Of a stretch of DNA of 64,000 nt, positions 46,503 to 58,244 are shown piece after piece (the stretch's first letter is position 1; each line of letters begins with the position of its first letter). The position numbers and the translations under genes were made by a program. Location of the stretch: positions 62,001 to 126,000 of the forward strand of contig JAITYX010000163.1 of the NCBI GenBank assembly GCA_021018815.1, given 5' to 3'. Source of the DNA: Talinum fruticosum (taxonomy: Eukaryota > Streptophyta > Magnoliopsida > Caryophyllales > Talinaceae). The notes beneath the pieces were generated by a model that saw nothing but the letters and a program-made list of their open reading frames with translations, did no database searches and had not been told where the DNA came from.

Positions 46503-48700
46503 AGTAAATTTATTAAAATTTAACGGAGATAAATAATCTTTTAATAGTAAATACCCTAATAATAGTTATAGTAAAATATAAATCATTTTGAAATCCATTT
46601 TAATAATGTAATCCCTTGAAATAATTTTTGTTTGAAATCCACTCAAACAGACATCTTGCCTAAATAATTTCATAACTTCAACTTGTTATTTCAACTAGCT
46701 CATTGTAAAGTCAAATCGAATTATTGCGTTAAATCTAAGTTAAGCTATATTTAATTAATCGAAATTATCTTATGGAAAATATGATGGAATTGTGTGTATA
46801 TATTTCTCTAACTCTTTTATCACCGAAAGAGAGACAAATGGAATTGATACATATTTATATTAGACTTAGAAAATTTCATTGAATTAGTTTGAGGACATTT
46901 TAGTGTTTAATTATTGGAATTAATTTATGTCTTTGACTAATCTTGGATCAAAGTATTTTTATACTTTGAGTATCACTTTGATTTGTTTTTGTAGATTTAT
47001 TAAAGTTATTTAATCTCAATTTGAAAAGTAAAAATAACCGACTTCTTACCGTTAAACGCCAGCAGATAAACAAGCCCAATTTTCGGGATAACTCGGACAC
47101 CGTGCCGGGATTGTTTGTTTCTATTTCTGGTAAACTTCAACTTTGAGTCTGAAAACTCAGACTTTATACTTACATGTTTCTAAGTTCTATCGAGGAATCG
47201 GGTATAAGACTTCACTTCTTATAGGGTTTTGACTTCAAGTCATTCCATGCGCCCTAGAAACTTTTCCGAGTGATATAACATTTCCTCCGAGTGTTATAGA
47301 AACTATTATGTCTGTTTTCGCCGACTCGACTGACTCGGAAAGCATACTTCTACATGTCACTTCACACTCAATTCCGAGTCACCCAACACTCGGATATATC
47401 GCATGTTCAAACACTATCTTTTCCGCGCTTAAACCCGTGTCCGATTTCATGGTTCGAGAATTACATTGTTCCAAGTCGAGCATATTTAGTTTGAATTTTG
47501 TTTAGTCTAGATTAAGTCGGTTTACTCGATATTCTTTATCCGACTTGATTGTCCTCTAGACCGACTAAGATGGAATTTGAGTTTCATGGATATTAGACTC
47601 GAAAATTTCATTTCTTTTCGACTCGGATAATTAGTCACTTAATTATTTTAATTATGTTATTATCCGTGTCTAATCTTGGACCAAAGTATTTTATATACTT
47701 TGAGAACCAAATTGATTTACTTTTGTAGGTTATTCAAACGAGGCTATCCTAATTTTGAATTACAAAAGTAACCAGCTTCAAAACGTCAAATCACCAACAG
47801 ACAAGGCTTTTTCCATCTCTGACCATAGCCCCGCACAACGTGTCGGGGTTATCTGTTTCCAAAACTAGAAATCTGCAACACCAAGCTCAATGGTGGTTTC
47901 CACCTTATTTTTCAAGACACCACCGAGTGGTTTTGGGATTTCCAAAGGAGTTAAGAACCATTGCTCAACGTTCATATCTCAACGAATATTTTCTTACAAC
48001 GATCACAAGGGACTTGTGGTCGGAAGATGGACACAACGGCTAAGCTGCTTGGTCATCTATAAATAGAAGCCAACTTTCAAGACTTGAAGATTGCCGAATC
48101 TATTGTTAATACACATACTTGATCAAAAGTCATTATATTCATTCTCAATCTTCTACTTACAACTTCAATTCCGTATTTCATAACTTCCTGAGTTGTGAGG
48201 TCTTGTACTCGATTACAAACACTTTCTTTCTTACTCTCTAAGTAAGGTCCCTTGACTGAGCTGTAAGGGTTAACTCAACTCGGTTGTCCCTAACTGTAAG
48301 GGTGATCTCGGTTAGGAAGTACTAGATCGACAAGATAATTTCGAGTCTAGGAAAAACTTGTAAGGAGTTGTCTAAGGGAGCAACTCAGGTTAAGTCGGTC
48401 TCACTGTATTTTGTGGACTCAAAATAGTGGATTTCACTTCGTGCTTGGATTAGCACGGTCCGTGGTTTTCTGCCCCGGGAGGGTTTCCACGTATTTTCCG
48501 AGTTATCACTTTTACGAGTACATTCTAAACTCGGACAGTTTGAATTCTGTTTAATCTGTTTCTTCACTACTTACTGAAATATGAGTTTATACTTTTCTGA
48601 GTTTAACCTTGCTTCACGCTCACCTCGATTCATATCTATTTTAATTTTCAAGCAAGTTTCCCCATCACCCTATTCACCCCCTCTAGGGTGATTTATACTC
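46503..48700 (+). mobile_element. Copia LTR-type sequence with PBS-like end
   Basis: Two related blocks occur: 46832-47140 and 47565-47860 both contain 'ctaatcttgga(t/c)caaagtatt' and 'cttttgtag' landmarks. The right part holds 'gtgcttggattagcacggtc' and 'gccccgggagggtttccacg', then 'caccctattcaccccctcta', a string common just ahead of the primer site in plant copia elements. No coding region. Probably nested or tandem LTR fragments. Confidence 0.55.
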
Positions 48701-48719
48701 TCCAAGAGCAAACCTTCGT

Positions 48720-49383
48720 AGTCTAACCGTTGTTTCCACCCTAGTTTTAAGTCACAACAAGTGGGTTGGATTATTTTTGAGCCAAGGATCAATGCACAAC
48801 GTCTATCTATACAATAGTTCTATTTTTTAGGGGACTCGGACTATCCCTTACAACGGCTAGTAAAGCTTCTTGGTCAAGACCGAGACACAATGGCTATCTT
48901 CGTTGCTAATTATAAATAGAAGCTATTTGACAAGATTTACAATATTGGTGGAAATCAAATCTCAACTCATATACTCAATCTTTCTAACTTTCAACTCCGT
49001 ATTTAAGCTTTTCTCAACTTCGAGTTGAAACAAGAAGTCTTATAATCAATCAAATTCTTACTTACTCAATTTTTACGTAATTTCCCTTGACCGAGTTGTA
49101 AGGGGTAACTCAACTCAATTATACCTAACTGTGAAGGTTAACTCGGTTAGGAAGTACTAGGATAGATAAAGGATCATCTGTGCCTAGGAAAAACTTGTAT
49201 TGAATTGTCTAAGGGAATAATTCGAGAGTCAATCCTTCGTATTTTGAGGATTCAAAATAGTAGATGATTTGATGTCCGGATTGACACCGCCTGCAGTTTT
49301 CTGTCACAGGAGGGTTTTTACATAAAATATCTTGTTCTTATTCTTTCTAAGTTCATTCTAAACTCAGAACATCTTATCTCGAG
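48720..49383 (+). mobile_element. Second, shorter copia LTR-type block
   Basis: Matches 48240-48500 in order: 'cgagttgtaagggg', 'ggttaggaagtacta', 'ttgtctaagggaa', 'tttctgtcacaggagggttt'. It stops where the Tat-like LTR begins at 49384. Confidence 0.55.
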
Positions 49384-51255
49384 TGTAGGGACCACGACCA
49401 TCCCGGGAGCTCGCATCGGGCTTTCCCACGAAACCTTGGCGTTTCGGTTTTGGAAGTTCTCTTTTTCTAAAGGAGGGTTTGAAAATAAATTTTAGAAAGT
49501 GGGGATTAATCTCTTATTAAGATTTGTGAGGTTTATTAAGTTGAATTAAAGATGAATTAAATTAAATTAATTGGCGTTTTATTAAATATTTTATTTTAGT
49601 AATTATTTTCGAATTATCGGGATGTTATTTCTTAATTGAACAAGACAGAAAAAATTAGGAATTCACATCTGTCATGAGGCTTTAGGGCTAGATTAGTGTA
49701 AAAACACCAATCTGGACCGAAGCCACGACCACTAACCATCCGGTGTTATCGAAGCCAACACTTGGCGGTCAGCGAGCCGACCTAGCGAGCAAATCTGGAG
49801 GTCCAAAATTCTGTACCTGCATTCAGAAAAACGAGATGCAATTTCGGATAGAAATAAAGCAAAAGAAGGAGGCGTCGATCAATTTTTAGGAAAGAAAACT
49901 AACAAAAACAAAAAAGATAAAAAATTTGCTCTTCCGATCCTAGTATGGGAAAACTAAGGCCGAAAAGGCTAAAATGACTCAATCGGTCTTAGAACCGAGA
50001 ATCGAATTCGGAGGTGGGAGTACAAAATGTAGAGAAATTCCTTCCATTCCGCCTCGTCCGAAGACGACCATTACTAATTTGAGTAGAGAATTTAAATGAC
50101 ATATTAAACACAAGCACACATCATGTTAAGCGAAATTAAAAGCAACCAAACATGAAAGAAAAGCGATAAAAGTGAATAAAGGAAAGTGGTAAAAGAAAGT
50201 AAAAGCAAAAAGTAATGTAATGCCCCAAACCCATAATCACCTGGTTTTAGACTAAGCAAGCCGCTAGCCGATGATTAGCGCAGTGGAAAGTAGGTGAGGG
50301 GCATTACCGCCGCCCTACCGGAGGAAAGGGCAAGGTTATAATAATAGATACATTTCTAACCCTGGGTTACACTTGCTTTGCCACTAACAACAAGTGTCTC
50401 ATGATAAGGCATAAACTATAACTTGTATGAAGATTAAGCATAAGTATATACTACAGTTTGGTAAACTACGACAACGGTACTTAACCCCGATACCCCAACT
50501 AGGTTGTCGCTGCGAGCCTCTAAGTCCTTAACGAGACCTTTGCTTCAAATCTTCCACATCTTTACCTAAAACAAAACAAGAAAACATTTTCGAAATGTGA
50601 GGCGAAACTCGATACGTTCACTATCATGCGAGTAAAATAATAGTTATGAAGTAATTGAGTTGAGCGCATGCATTTCAATTCATTTGTAAATAAGGGGAGG
50701 GAATAATGTAAAGCTGTTGCTGATTAATTATCCGAATGGATCCCTTTACGATCATTGGGTTTCCCTAAACGCATGTGCACACACCCGGACCTATCGGATA
50801 GTCCGGTTGAAGGGGTCAACGATTACGGTGTTACCAACCTGAATATTGGGCGTACCAAATAATGGCACTTGATGGGCGGGTCCATATTAATGATAGCAAA
50901 TATTATTTGCAAACAATTCTTCATTGTTGTTAATGTTGGCTATATCGAGGCCTTGATTTGTAAATAAAACATTGAAGGCACGATCAATGAACGTACCTTG
51001 CTGACATTCCTCCTCCTTTTTCTTTACGGCGGAATCCGGATGAACGCACAACGCCGGCGCTTGACGACCTTAATTAAGGATATAAGAGTTTTATTAATAA
51101 ACTGAATTTTTATGTCTTATTTATTTATTAAATCATTTCAAAATTACTTGAAATGAAAACTAACAAAGTTAACTTCTACTAAAGAATATTAATGTTATCT
51201 TTAATTCATATGACTGATGTATCTTATTTTATACAATGCGGGCATAACATATATA

Positions 51256-51840
51256 TATACCGGCAATCGGGTCATTCGGTTCGGGTTCGGTTCGGGTTAG
51301 TTCGGTTCGGGTTAACTTCGGGTCAATCTTGTTCGGGTTCGGTTCGGTTTCGGGTTCGGGTCAACTTCGGTCCGGGTAAACTTCGGTCGATCTCGTTCGG
51401 GTTCGTTCGGTTTCGGTTCGGGTCAACTTCGGTTCGGTTCAACTTCGGGTCAATCTCGCTCGGGTTCGATTCGGGTTAATTTCGGATCTAGTCGTAATCG
51501 GGTCACTTTTTGGGTCAAAATCGATTCAAAATTGTACCACTATAGGCACTAAAGTACATCCCGAGAGACCCAACAAAAAAATGTGGGTTGGGTCACTTTT
51601 ATTGGGGTTAAATCGATTCGGATCCGATTCGGTTCGGGTCATTTTGGGTTCGGTTCGGTTTCGGTTCGGGTCATTTTGCATTCGGGTCGGTTTCGGTTCG
51701 GGTCATTTCGGGTCGGTTCGGTTCGGGTCGGTTCATTTCGGTTTCGGGTGAAAATCGGTTCAACTGTTTCGGATGTCGGTTCGGTTTGGGTTTCGGTCGT
51801 TCGGGTTGACCCGTTCGGTTCGAGTCGGTTTTGCCAGGTC

Positions 51841-51842
<2 letters not shown>
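51256..51842 (+). mobile_element. 587-bp hAT-like non-autonomous element, copy 2
   Basis: Starts TATACCGGCAATCGGG and ends TTTTGCCAGGTCTA; the 8-bp duplication is CATATATA (51248-51255 and 51843-51850). Same length as copy 1 (18566-19152), in opposite orientation. It is absent at the matching place in the sister LTR (about 23837). The interior is TCGGGTTCGGT-rich. Arg/Phe/Gly-rich frames here are artefacts. Confidence 0.85.

Positions 51843-51896
<54 letters not shown>
51843..51896. repeat. (TA)n microsatellite at the hAT-like insertion site
   Basis: About 26 repeats, an expanded form of the site at 23837-23858 in the sister LTR. Confidence 0.9.
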
Positions 51897-51897
<1 letters not shown>

Positions 51898-53525
51898 CAA
51901 CCAGCTTTCTTCTAAACACGTACATAAATATGTGTATAAGTATTACACCAAATACTTACTTCCCTTTTTCCAACAAAAACTTATTAATAAATAGTATTAG
52001 TATAATACTTGCTTTAAAACCAAAGAAAGGGTATACTTTTAATCACTCGTTATTAGTTATTTTACTATGTAAACACTTTTATTTATTCATTTATGTCGGT
52101 TATTTTCTAACCTTATTCACGTGTCATAAGGGCGGAAATTAATCTTGCCAAAAAGAGGTGCTCATTTCCGATACTCTTATATTACTTCACTTTCATAACT
52201 ACTCGGTATTAGAAATCATCACCAATTTTTCCCTATCCAGAATATTTTCCAACTCAAATCATTCATGCCTCGTCCTTTATACGAAATTTGTCATCATTTG
52301 TCTTCAATCTCAATATGTCCAGGATATCGACAATTGTCATCAAATCCTCCCAAACTCCATGAATCAATCACATACATGCCATAACCCAAACTTTAATCTC
52401 CAAACAGAAAAAGAATACCAATACAACTCAAATAATTAAATTAAAAGTACTCGAAGAACTAAATCGAAAATTGACCTAAGAAATTAAATTAACGAACCGA
52501 ATCGAAATTTACTAAGAAATTGAATTAAAAGAACTGATCGAATCTAAAAATTTTACCCTAAGCAATTAGATGGAGGAGATTAATTTAAGAGGGGTTTTGA
52601 GGTGGTTAAAGGTTGGAGGGTTGAAGACCCGGGGTTAATGAAACGGAGCGGATGGCCGCGGTCGAAGCGGTCGCCGGGAGTGACGAACGGCGCCGGTGGA
52701 TCGGCGTAAGGCGGCCGAGGCCGGACAGGGCTTGAGGACCGGAGAAACCACGACCAAACCGGCCAAAATCGGGCGAAACAGGTGCAAAACAGGAGCGCAA
52801 CCGGCAGGTGTGCGGCTTTCGGCGGCTGGGGCGGTGACGTAGGGCGGTAGAAGGTGGCGGTGGTTGTCGGTGGTGTCGGGGTGGCGTTTCCGGTGATCGA
52901 GACGGAAGATAAAGAGGAGGCGGAAAAGGGAAGTGACGAGTAAAGGGAGTTGCGTTTTTGGTGGTATGATAATGATGCCGGCGATGGCGATGGTGATGGT
53001 GGTGGTGATGGTGGTCGACCGAAGGTGGTCGTCGGAGCAGCCGGTCTTGTCGGTTGGCGGTGGAGGTGGGACGAGAGCAGGGGCTGAGAGAGGACTTGTG
53101 GGTTTACCAGATTTTAGGTTTAGGAAAAATGAAAGCTTTTTAAGTTATCTTAAACTTTTATAGTCCCTCTTGCTTCCTCTCTCACTGGGCCGACCGGTTC
53201 TTCCAAATTCTTGGCCCAAATCCTTAACAAGTTATCCCTTTATTTCAGCCCAATCTTAATCTCATCCTTAATCTCCATCCTACTTCTTAATCCTCCAAGC
53301 TTACTATTATCTTGCTCATTAAGCTTATCTTAATTTAAGAATTTTATTTTTAGAAATATTAAGTTCATAAGAATTATATTAATTTCATTTGTTTAAGGAT
53401 TTTTAGAACTCCAAATAAATTAGCTATATAATAATGTTAATTATATCATGAGTCATTAAAATTTATAGAATATGCTCGTGCGTCGTCGTTGTCATCATCC
53501 GGTTCCTGCACTTTTAAACAACATT

Positions 53526-53527
<2 letters not shown>

Positions 53528-53561
<34 letters not shown>
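53528..53561. repeat. (TA)n microsatellite (17 repeats)
   Basis: Counterpart of the 46-repeat tract at 25520-25612. Confidence 0.9.
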
Positions 53562-53566
<5 letters not shown>

Positions 53567-54893
53567 GTACATACACATGTGTAATATGAAAATATTTGAA
53601 ATTTGAAATGCACGCGCTCATGCTAATCTTGAATGTATTTAAAGTTAATTATTTTCTTAGGGACGGGGTGTTACAAGTAAAGAAAAGCGAGACAAGAAAG
53701 AAAGCAAAAACTAAAAAATTTACATCGGGTGGGGAGGAATTAAAATGCGATACAACTTTGATCCACAATATGAAAAGTGATAAATAAAACATAAAATAAT
53801 ACCCGTTTAAAGGCCGAATTGATGACCTCATGTTGTCCCACCTACCGATATGGATCTCCACACTGGATCCGTTGATGCAACAACGACGAATCAATAGAAA
53901 AGACCTTCTTTTTATGAGTTTTGTGAAGCCGAGTTTGTAGGGAATAAAAAGATTAGCTAAATGAATGCCCATAGATCGAATAACTCGAATATTCTTTAGC
54001 TCTTTGCAAACATGCAGCGGCGATGAGTAGAAAAGAGGAGTATTTAACGATGCTTTTCAGCAAAGTAATGTTTAGGAAATGTTGTTTTTAGCTCGGTTCA
54101 AGCAACATAGCGCTAAGGAAATAAGTTGTGCTAATTAGCTTTCATGCAGCATAACGCATAGGAGAAAGTCGTGTTGAAATGAGAGGCAAGGCTCTCTATT
54201 TATAGGGAGAGATCTAGGTCACAAAATACCTAGGGTTGCTCTCGGATAGTCGTCCAAAGCCGAGCAGAAAAACCGGGCCATTAAATCGGAAGATTGAACT
54301 GGATACAATAGGATAAAATCGGATAGGATCCGGTCGACGACGTCGGCCACCCGGACGTGCCTAGGGTTTCGTGTCCTAGCGTGCTGAAGAGGGAGTCTCC
54401 AAGCCAAAAGGCAACGTTCCACTAAAATATTCAGGGTGAGTGGCGCTGGCCACGACGTCGTTTTGAGGGGAAGCTCCTAGTCTCGAGTAGATCTGTCTTG
54501 GAGCTTAAACACAGCACTTTGATGCTCATGATCATGAAGTGCAATGTTTAACACCATCTTGAGGTCTTCAACTCCGTGTCCGATTGGACAAAAGTAAAAT
54601 GCGAATTCGAGCTCGAAATTTTTCGATACACAGACTCTGGACTCTGTTGTCTCCGGAGGCTTGGCCCGGACTTGGACAATTCCAAAGAAAAGGGGATTTT
54701 TGGATCGATTCAAGGCAAAATGATATTTATTTGGTGTTGGGGTTCTTTGTGGTTTACTAGCTTCCGTCGCACCAATCAAATCCAGATTCGTGATCCAAAT
54801 CCTCAAACAAGACTCGGGATTTCATCATTAGGCCAACAACATAAAATACTAAATTAAATGAGATAAGGGATGACACTTTTTAGGTGTCTACGA

Positions 54894-55289
54894 GTTATCC
54901 CCCACTTTGACCAAGTCTAAGAGACGAGGGTCAAAGTAGACACTAAATGATACTTACCTCGATCTCGTGCGGTGATTTTAATATAATTTGTTACTCGTCA
55001 AACCCGAACTCCAAGATAGGGGCCTAGACTTAATCGCGATACATGCATTATGAAGTCCAATAAGGTGGTCCTAAGCTTGGCTTAATCAAAGCCTAAAGCT
55101 TGGCAAATTTTGATGCTGAAATTTCGATAGTCTTTGATCTAAAGCTTGGCCTGATAATCTATTGTACGAACATGCTTGTTAGTGGATAATCTAATTAACG
55201 AATGTTCGGTGTTGTTCTAAATAAATTAGTTGAAAATAGACTCGAAAATCTTATCCGAAAAAGCTAACTTTGTGGGTCTAAGAGTTCCC
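54894..55289 (-). mobile_element. PPT and 3' internal start of the second Tat-like element
   Basis: The G-run at 54894-54912 and the following 'tactcgtcaaacccgaactcc' and 'gcctagacttaatcgcgat' resemble 5762-6000. Only about 400 bases are seen before other DNA starts; the rest of the element is lost or was displaced by later events. Confidence 0.6.
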
Positions 55290-55512
55290 ACTTGCATGTA
55301 CATAATGCCAAGGAGTCATATGCCACGACCGATGGGACTTCACAAGCTAGGCTACCAGCTAGGGATGCAAAGCTACCGTTGAAGAGACACCACCGTGCCT
55401 CGTGGCCGGCGCCGCCAGCCTTTGGCGAGCCTGGCCCCCGGCGTGCTCTATCGGATTCCCTTGGTCTCCTTTGCCTTTTTTATTCTTGTCCTGTATGGTT
55501 GGCTTGCTTGAC

Positions 55513-55520
55513 CAAATGGG
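55513..55520 (+). promoter_or_regulatory. TATA-like box ahead of plant mobile domain pseudogene
   Basis: CTATAAAAGG lies about 135 bases before the ATG at 55651, with a pyrimidine-rich stretch in between. A functional role is inferred from position only. Confidence 0.4.
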
Positions 55521-55650
55521 TCTATAAAAGGGGTGCTCGGTGTGCTCACTTTTCACACTTCCTCTTCTCTTGCACTCTTGTCTTGCTCTTGTGCCTTCTT
55601 ACTTTGCTCTCCTTCAAAACTAGTTGGTTTCCAAAGTCTTCCTTCAAAAA

Positions 55651-56185
55651 ATGTCTAGAAGAAAGTCTCATCCTATTGGGAGGTCAAGAGCTGAAAATCT
55701 TATCTAAGATAACTTCCTTGAACAGGAATGACACCCTTATAACAAGTGGAATCCAAGCGACTTGTTAGTGGAGGTTGAAAATCATGTTTCTTCGCTCACC
55801 ATTACTCCTTCGGTAAGCTAGTTCGCTTAAATTTCTTCCTTTGCTCATTTAGAGTAGTTCTTCTACTAAAATTCTTGTTGGATTTTTCTTGCGAAGCGTT
55901 CAATTCGGAGTAATGGAGCCATACCTAAATTTATGGAGACATGCAAAAAGATGAACTTTCCTCTTGAAGATGTCATTAACAATGTTGGGTTTGGCTCTCT
56001 CTTCCATGCTTTAAACCACCCTTGCGATAAAAGAGAATAGGATCCAATAAGGGCCATTAGTAAGCGCTTTTGGGATACCACTAACACTTTCCACCTTCCT
56101 TTCGGGAATTGACGATAACTCCTTTTGATTTTGCTGTTTTGTCTAGTTTGGGCTTCTTGGGTGAAGGTTTGCTCTTTGAGAGGCT
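55651..56185 (+). pseudogene. Plant mobile domain (aminotransferase-like, MAIL-type) pseudogene
   Basis: The ATG at 55651 begins 'MSRRKSHPIGRSRAENLI', then a stop; shifted frames continue with 'DLLVEVENHVSSLTITPS', and a GTAAGC donor follows. A second block at 55900-56170 reads 'KKMNFPLEDVINNVGFGSLF', 'RAISKRFWDTTNTFHLPFG' and 'LTITPFDFAVLSSLGFL'. The 'FW..TNTFHLP.GE.TITL.D..LL' pattern is the hallmark of the plant mobile domain, found in MAIN/MAIL proteins and in some transposons. Only the first third of the domain remains. Stops near 55708, 56038 and 56111 show decay. Confidence 0.72.
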
Positions 56186-56320
56186 AAGTCATCCCGGAGG
56201 GAAAGGGTGAATAGGGTGATGAAAGATTTTTGAGAAATTACAAACCGTTTCGCACAAAACAGACTTAGAAAATAATTATAAGTCTAGAATGTGCTAATTT
56301 GGGACAATTAGTTTGGATTT
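56186..56320 (-). other. Copia leader scrap, inverted
   Basis: The minus strand reads 'CATCACCCTATTCACCC', as at 48660-48690 on the plus strand, suggesting a small inverted copia fragment. Confidence 0.4.
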
Positions 56321-57091
56321 TGTATAATCCATGCTCTCTCGATCGAATGTGCTTCAAAATGCTTGCTGAAATTGTGCTAGTTTGGGTTTGTTTGGTTGAA
56401 TCTCTCTAGTCTATCGTTGAAATTGTGTCTCCCTCTGTCCGGAAGAAAAATGCTTGCTGAAATTGTGTTAGGAGATACATCACCTGAAGAATTTAGTTTT
56501 GTCTTCGCTTTTGATTTGAGTTTGTTGAATGATTTGAGTTGCACGAAATTGTGGTGAAAAGTTGAAATTGCTAATGACTGAATTGTGGTTGTGGATGTTG
56601 GGCATTAATGACTTAATTGTGTTGAAAATTTGATAGGAGTGGTGGCAAAAAGTTAAAACTGTTAACAACTGAATTATGCTTGTTAGTTTTGGGCATTAGT
56701 GACTGGATTGTGTCAAAAGAAATGGTAAACTAAGTTGGCATCCATGTCAAAGAAATTTTTTGTTTGTTTGATTGTTTAATTTTTATACGATTGGATTAGT
56801 AGAGGCAATTGGGTAGCTTGGAGCAATTTGTATCTGCTTTAAGCATGGCCGTTGAAAATCCTGCTGGAAGTTGAATAATTATGCCTAAAAAATGTTCCTG
56901 AACATAGTAGCAATGGTCAGATTTTGAGATCAATTGTGAAATTTTGAGGTCATGCTTGAAATTTTGAGCGCAATTGTCATTAAACAAGGTAATTATTCCT
57001 TGAATCATGCTTGAAGTTGAAAATCAATGGTAAGATTTTGAGGTCAATTGTGAAATTAGTAATGTCATGACTAAAAATTAGTAATGTCATA
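56321..57091. other. Non-coding DNA with repeated 'gaaattgtg' words
   Basis: Words such as 'ttgaaattgtg' and 'gggcattaatgact' recur in loose arrangement (56360-56720). No protein motif is seen. Confidence 0.4.
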
Positions 57092-57162
57092 AATCTATTA
57101 GCTTAATCGGCAGAGCATTGTGCAATTTGCACAAAGATGTAAGTTCAAATCCTACATAGGTT
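57092..57162 (+). repeat. tRNA-like sequence 2
   Basis: A 71-base cloverleaf: acceptor AATCTAT/ATAGGTT, D arm GCTT-AATCGGCA-GAGC, anticodon arm TTGTG-CAATTTG-CACAA, T arm GTAAG-TTCAAAT-CCTAC with one mismatch. The base at position 33 is A, not T, so it is unlikely to function. Confidence 0.6.
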
Positions 57163-58172
57163 GTCTAAGGGTTTAATCACAAAATGTACTCATTGCCAAG
57201 CATATGAAATTGGGGGTTTTGAGTTATAGCCAATAGTTCGGACCATTGGAAATAGAGGTTACCAATTGACTCTAAAGATTTCGAAAAATTCAACATGCCA
57301 ACAAATAACATTATAGAAGAACCGAAGAAGTGGGACACAATTTTTCCAAACTTAATACCATGTATAATCGGAAAAGCAATTAGAGTTGCCTACTTTCCTC
57401 CCCCCTTCATGCAACTATAAACTACAACTCCACTCTCCTAAGATGGCATCATCATTAATACAAGTCTTCGAAAGTCCCTGAAAAAATAGAGGAAAACCCC
57501 AAATAAAATAGCTGCAACCTTCACAAATAAGTGCAAATTTGGGACAGAAGAGTTCCAACTATGGAACTACTTGCTTTTACATTTAACACACAAACAAAGT
57601 GCTTGTTGCAACTCTCTTGCTTTCTCCCCTCTTCGGTTTTGGCTTCTAGTGTCCAACCCGCTTTTGAACGTCAAACCGGGAGCCATAAGTTGTTCCGTAT
57701 AGTTGAATAGGTCCGTAATATTTTGAAACAAGTCCAATTCTTATTGTTGGTAATGACCTGAAACTTTTCATCTCCCAGTTTATATTTTTTGAATTTTTGT
57801 TTTGTCTCTATGACAGCGCATATTTAGTAATGATTCTAATATTTAGTCCATTTAGCATAAGTCTTTTATACTCCATGCATATATGGGCTGTTAGTGATGA
57901 TTGTGATTTGCTAATTTCCATTCCAATTGTTGTTTATAGGAAGCAAGGATAAAGGTTGGTTAATATTTGCTCCAAATGTCTCCTCTTTTCTCATGTCAAA
58001 GACCGTGTTCAATAATGAGTCCTCTTCAATCATGGAAATGCAAACCCTATTCCCACGAATTTATGACAAAACTCAGCCTTCCCCTCCTCTTCTATGGACA
58101 GCCCCTAGTGCTTTTCCTTTTATATAACAATCCAAGAGCATTAACCATACATAAGAAACCAAATTTGAATGC
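57163..58172. other. Region between two tRNA-like sequences; no gene seen
   Basis: Lies between two oppositely oriented tRNA-like sequences. Frames at 57927-58233 have no recognisable domain. Confidence 0.4.
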
Positions 58173-58244
58173 AACCTATGTAGGAATTGAACCTACACCT
58201 TTTGTGCAGTTGCACAAATGCTCTACCATTTGAGCTAATAGGCT
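58173..58244 (-). repeat. tRNA-like sequence 3 (inverted)
   Basis: Read on the minus strand: acceptor AGCCTAT/ATAGGTT, D arm GCTC-AAATGGTA-GAGC, stem TTTGT/ACAAA with an 8-base loop, T arm GTAGG-TTCAATT-CCTAC. Close in sequence to copies 1 and 2. Confidence 0.6.

Larger units (their letters stand above)
50216..53675 (+). mobile_element. Solo LTR, A subtype, nested in the Tat-like LTR
   Basis: The ends are TGTAATGCCCCAAACCC and GACGGGGTGTTACA, with perfect AGTAA duplications (50211-50215, 53676-53680). It aligns with 22796-25726 apart from the hAT-like insertion and the shorter (TA)n (53528-53561). Confidence 0.88.
49384..54893 (-). mobile_element. 3' LTR of a second minus-strand Tat-like element
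   Basis: TGTAGGGACCACGACC opens the LTR and ..TAGGTGTCTACGA closes it; a polypurine tract in minus orientation follows (54894-54912). It carries a nested 3460-bp solo LTR (50216-53675). Net length is about 2.05 kb, as for the family. Frames at 54477-54857 are not conserved in the sister LTRs. Confidence 0.8.

Noticed and set aside
51192..51897. Arg/Gly/Phe-rich frames that could pass for an RNA-binding protein
   Set aside because: They arise from the TCGGGT repeat array of the hAT-like element; similar frames occur at 18537-19213 in unrelated context.
54576..54857. 93-codon frame beginning MSDWTK, resembling 5455-5682
   Set aside because: Both are in the same place of sister LTRs, but the frames diverge and contain shifts; shared DNA, not a shared protein.
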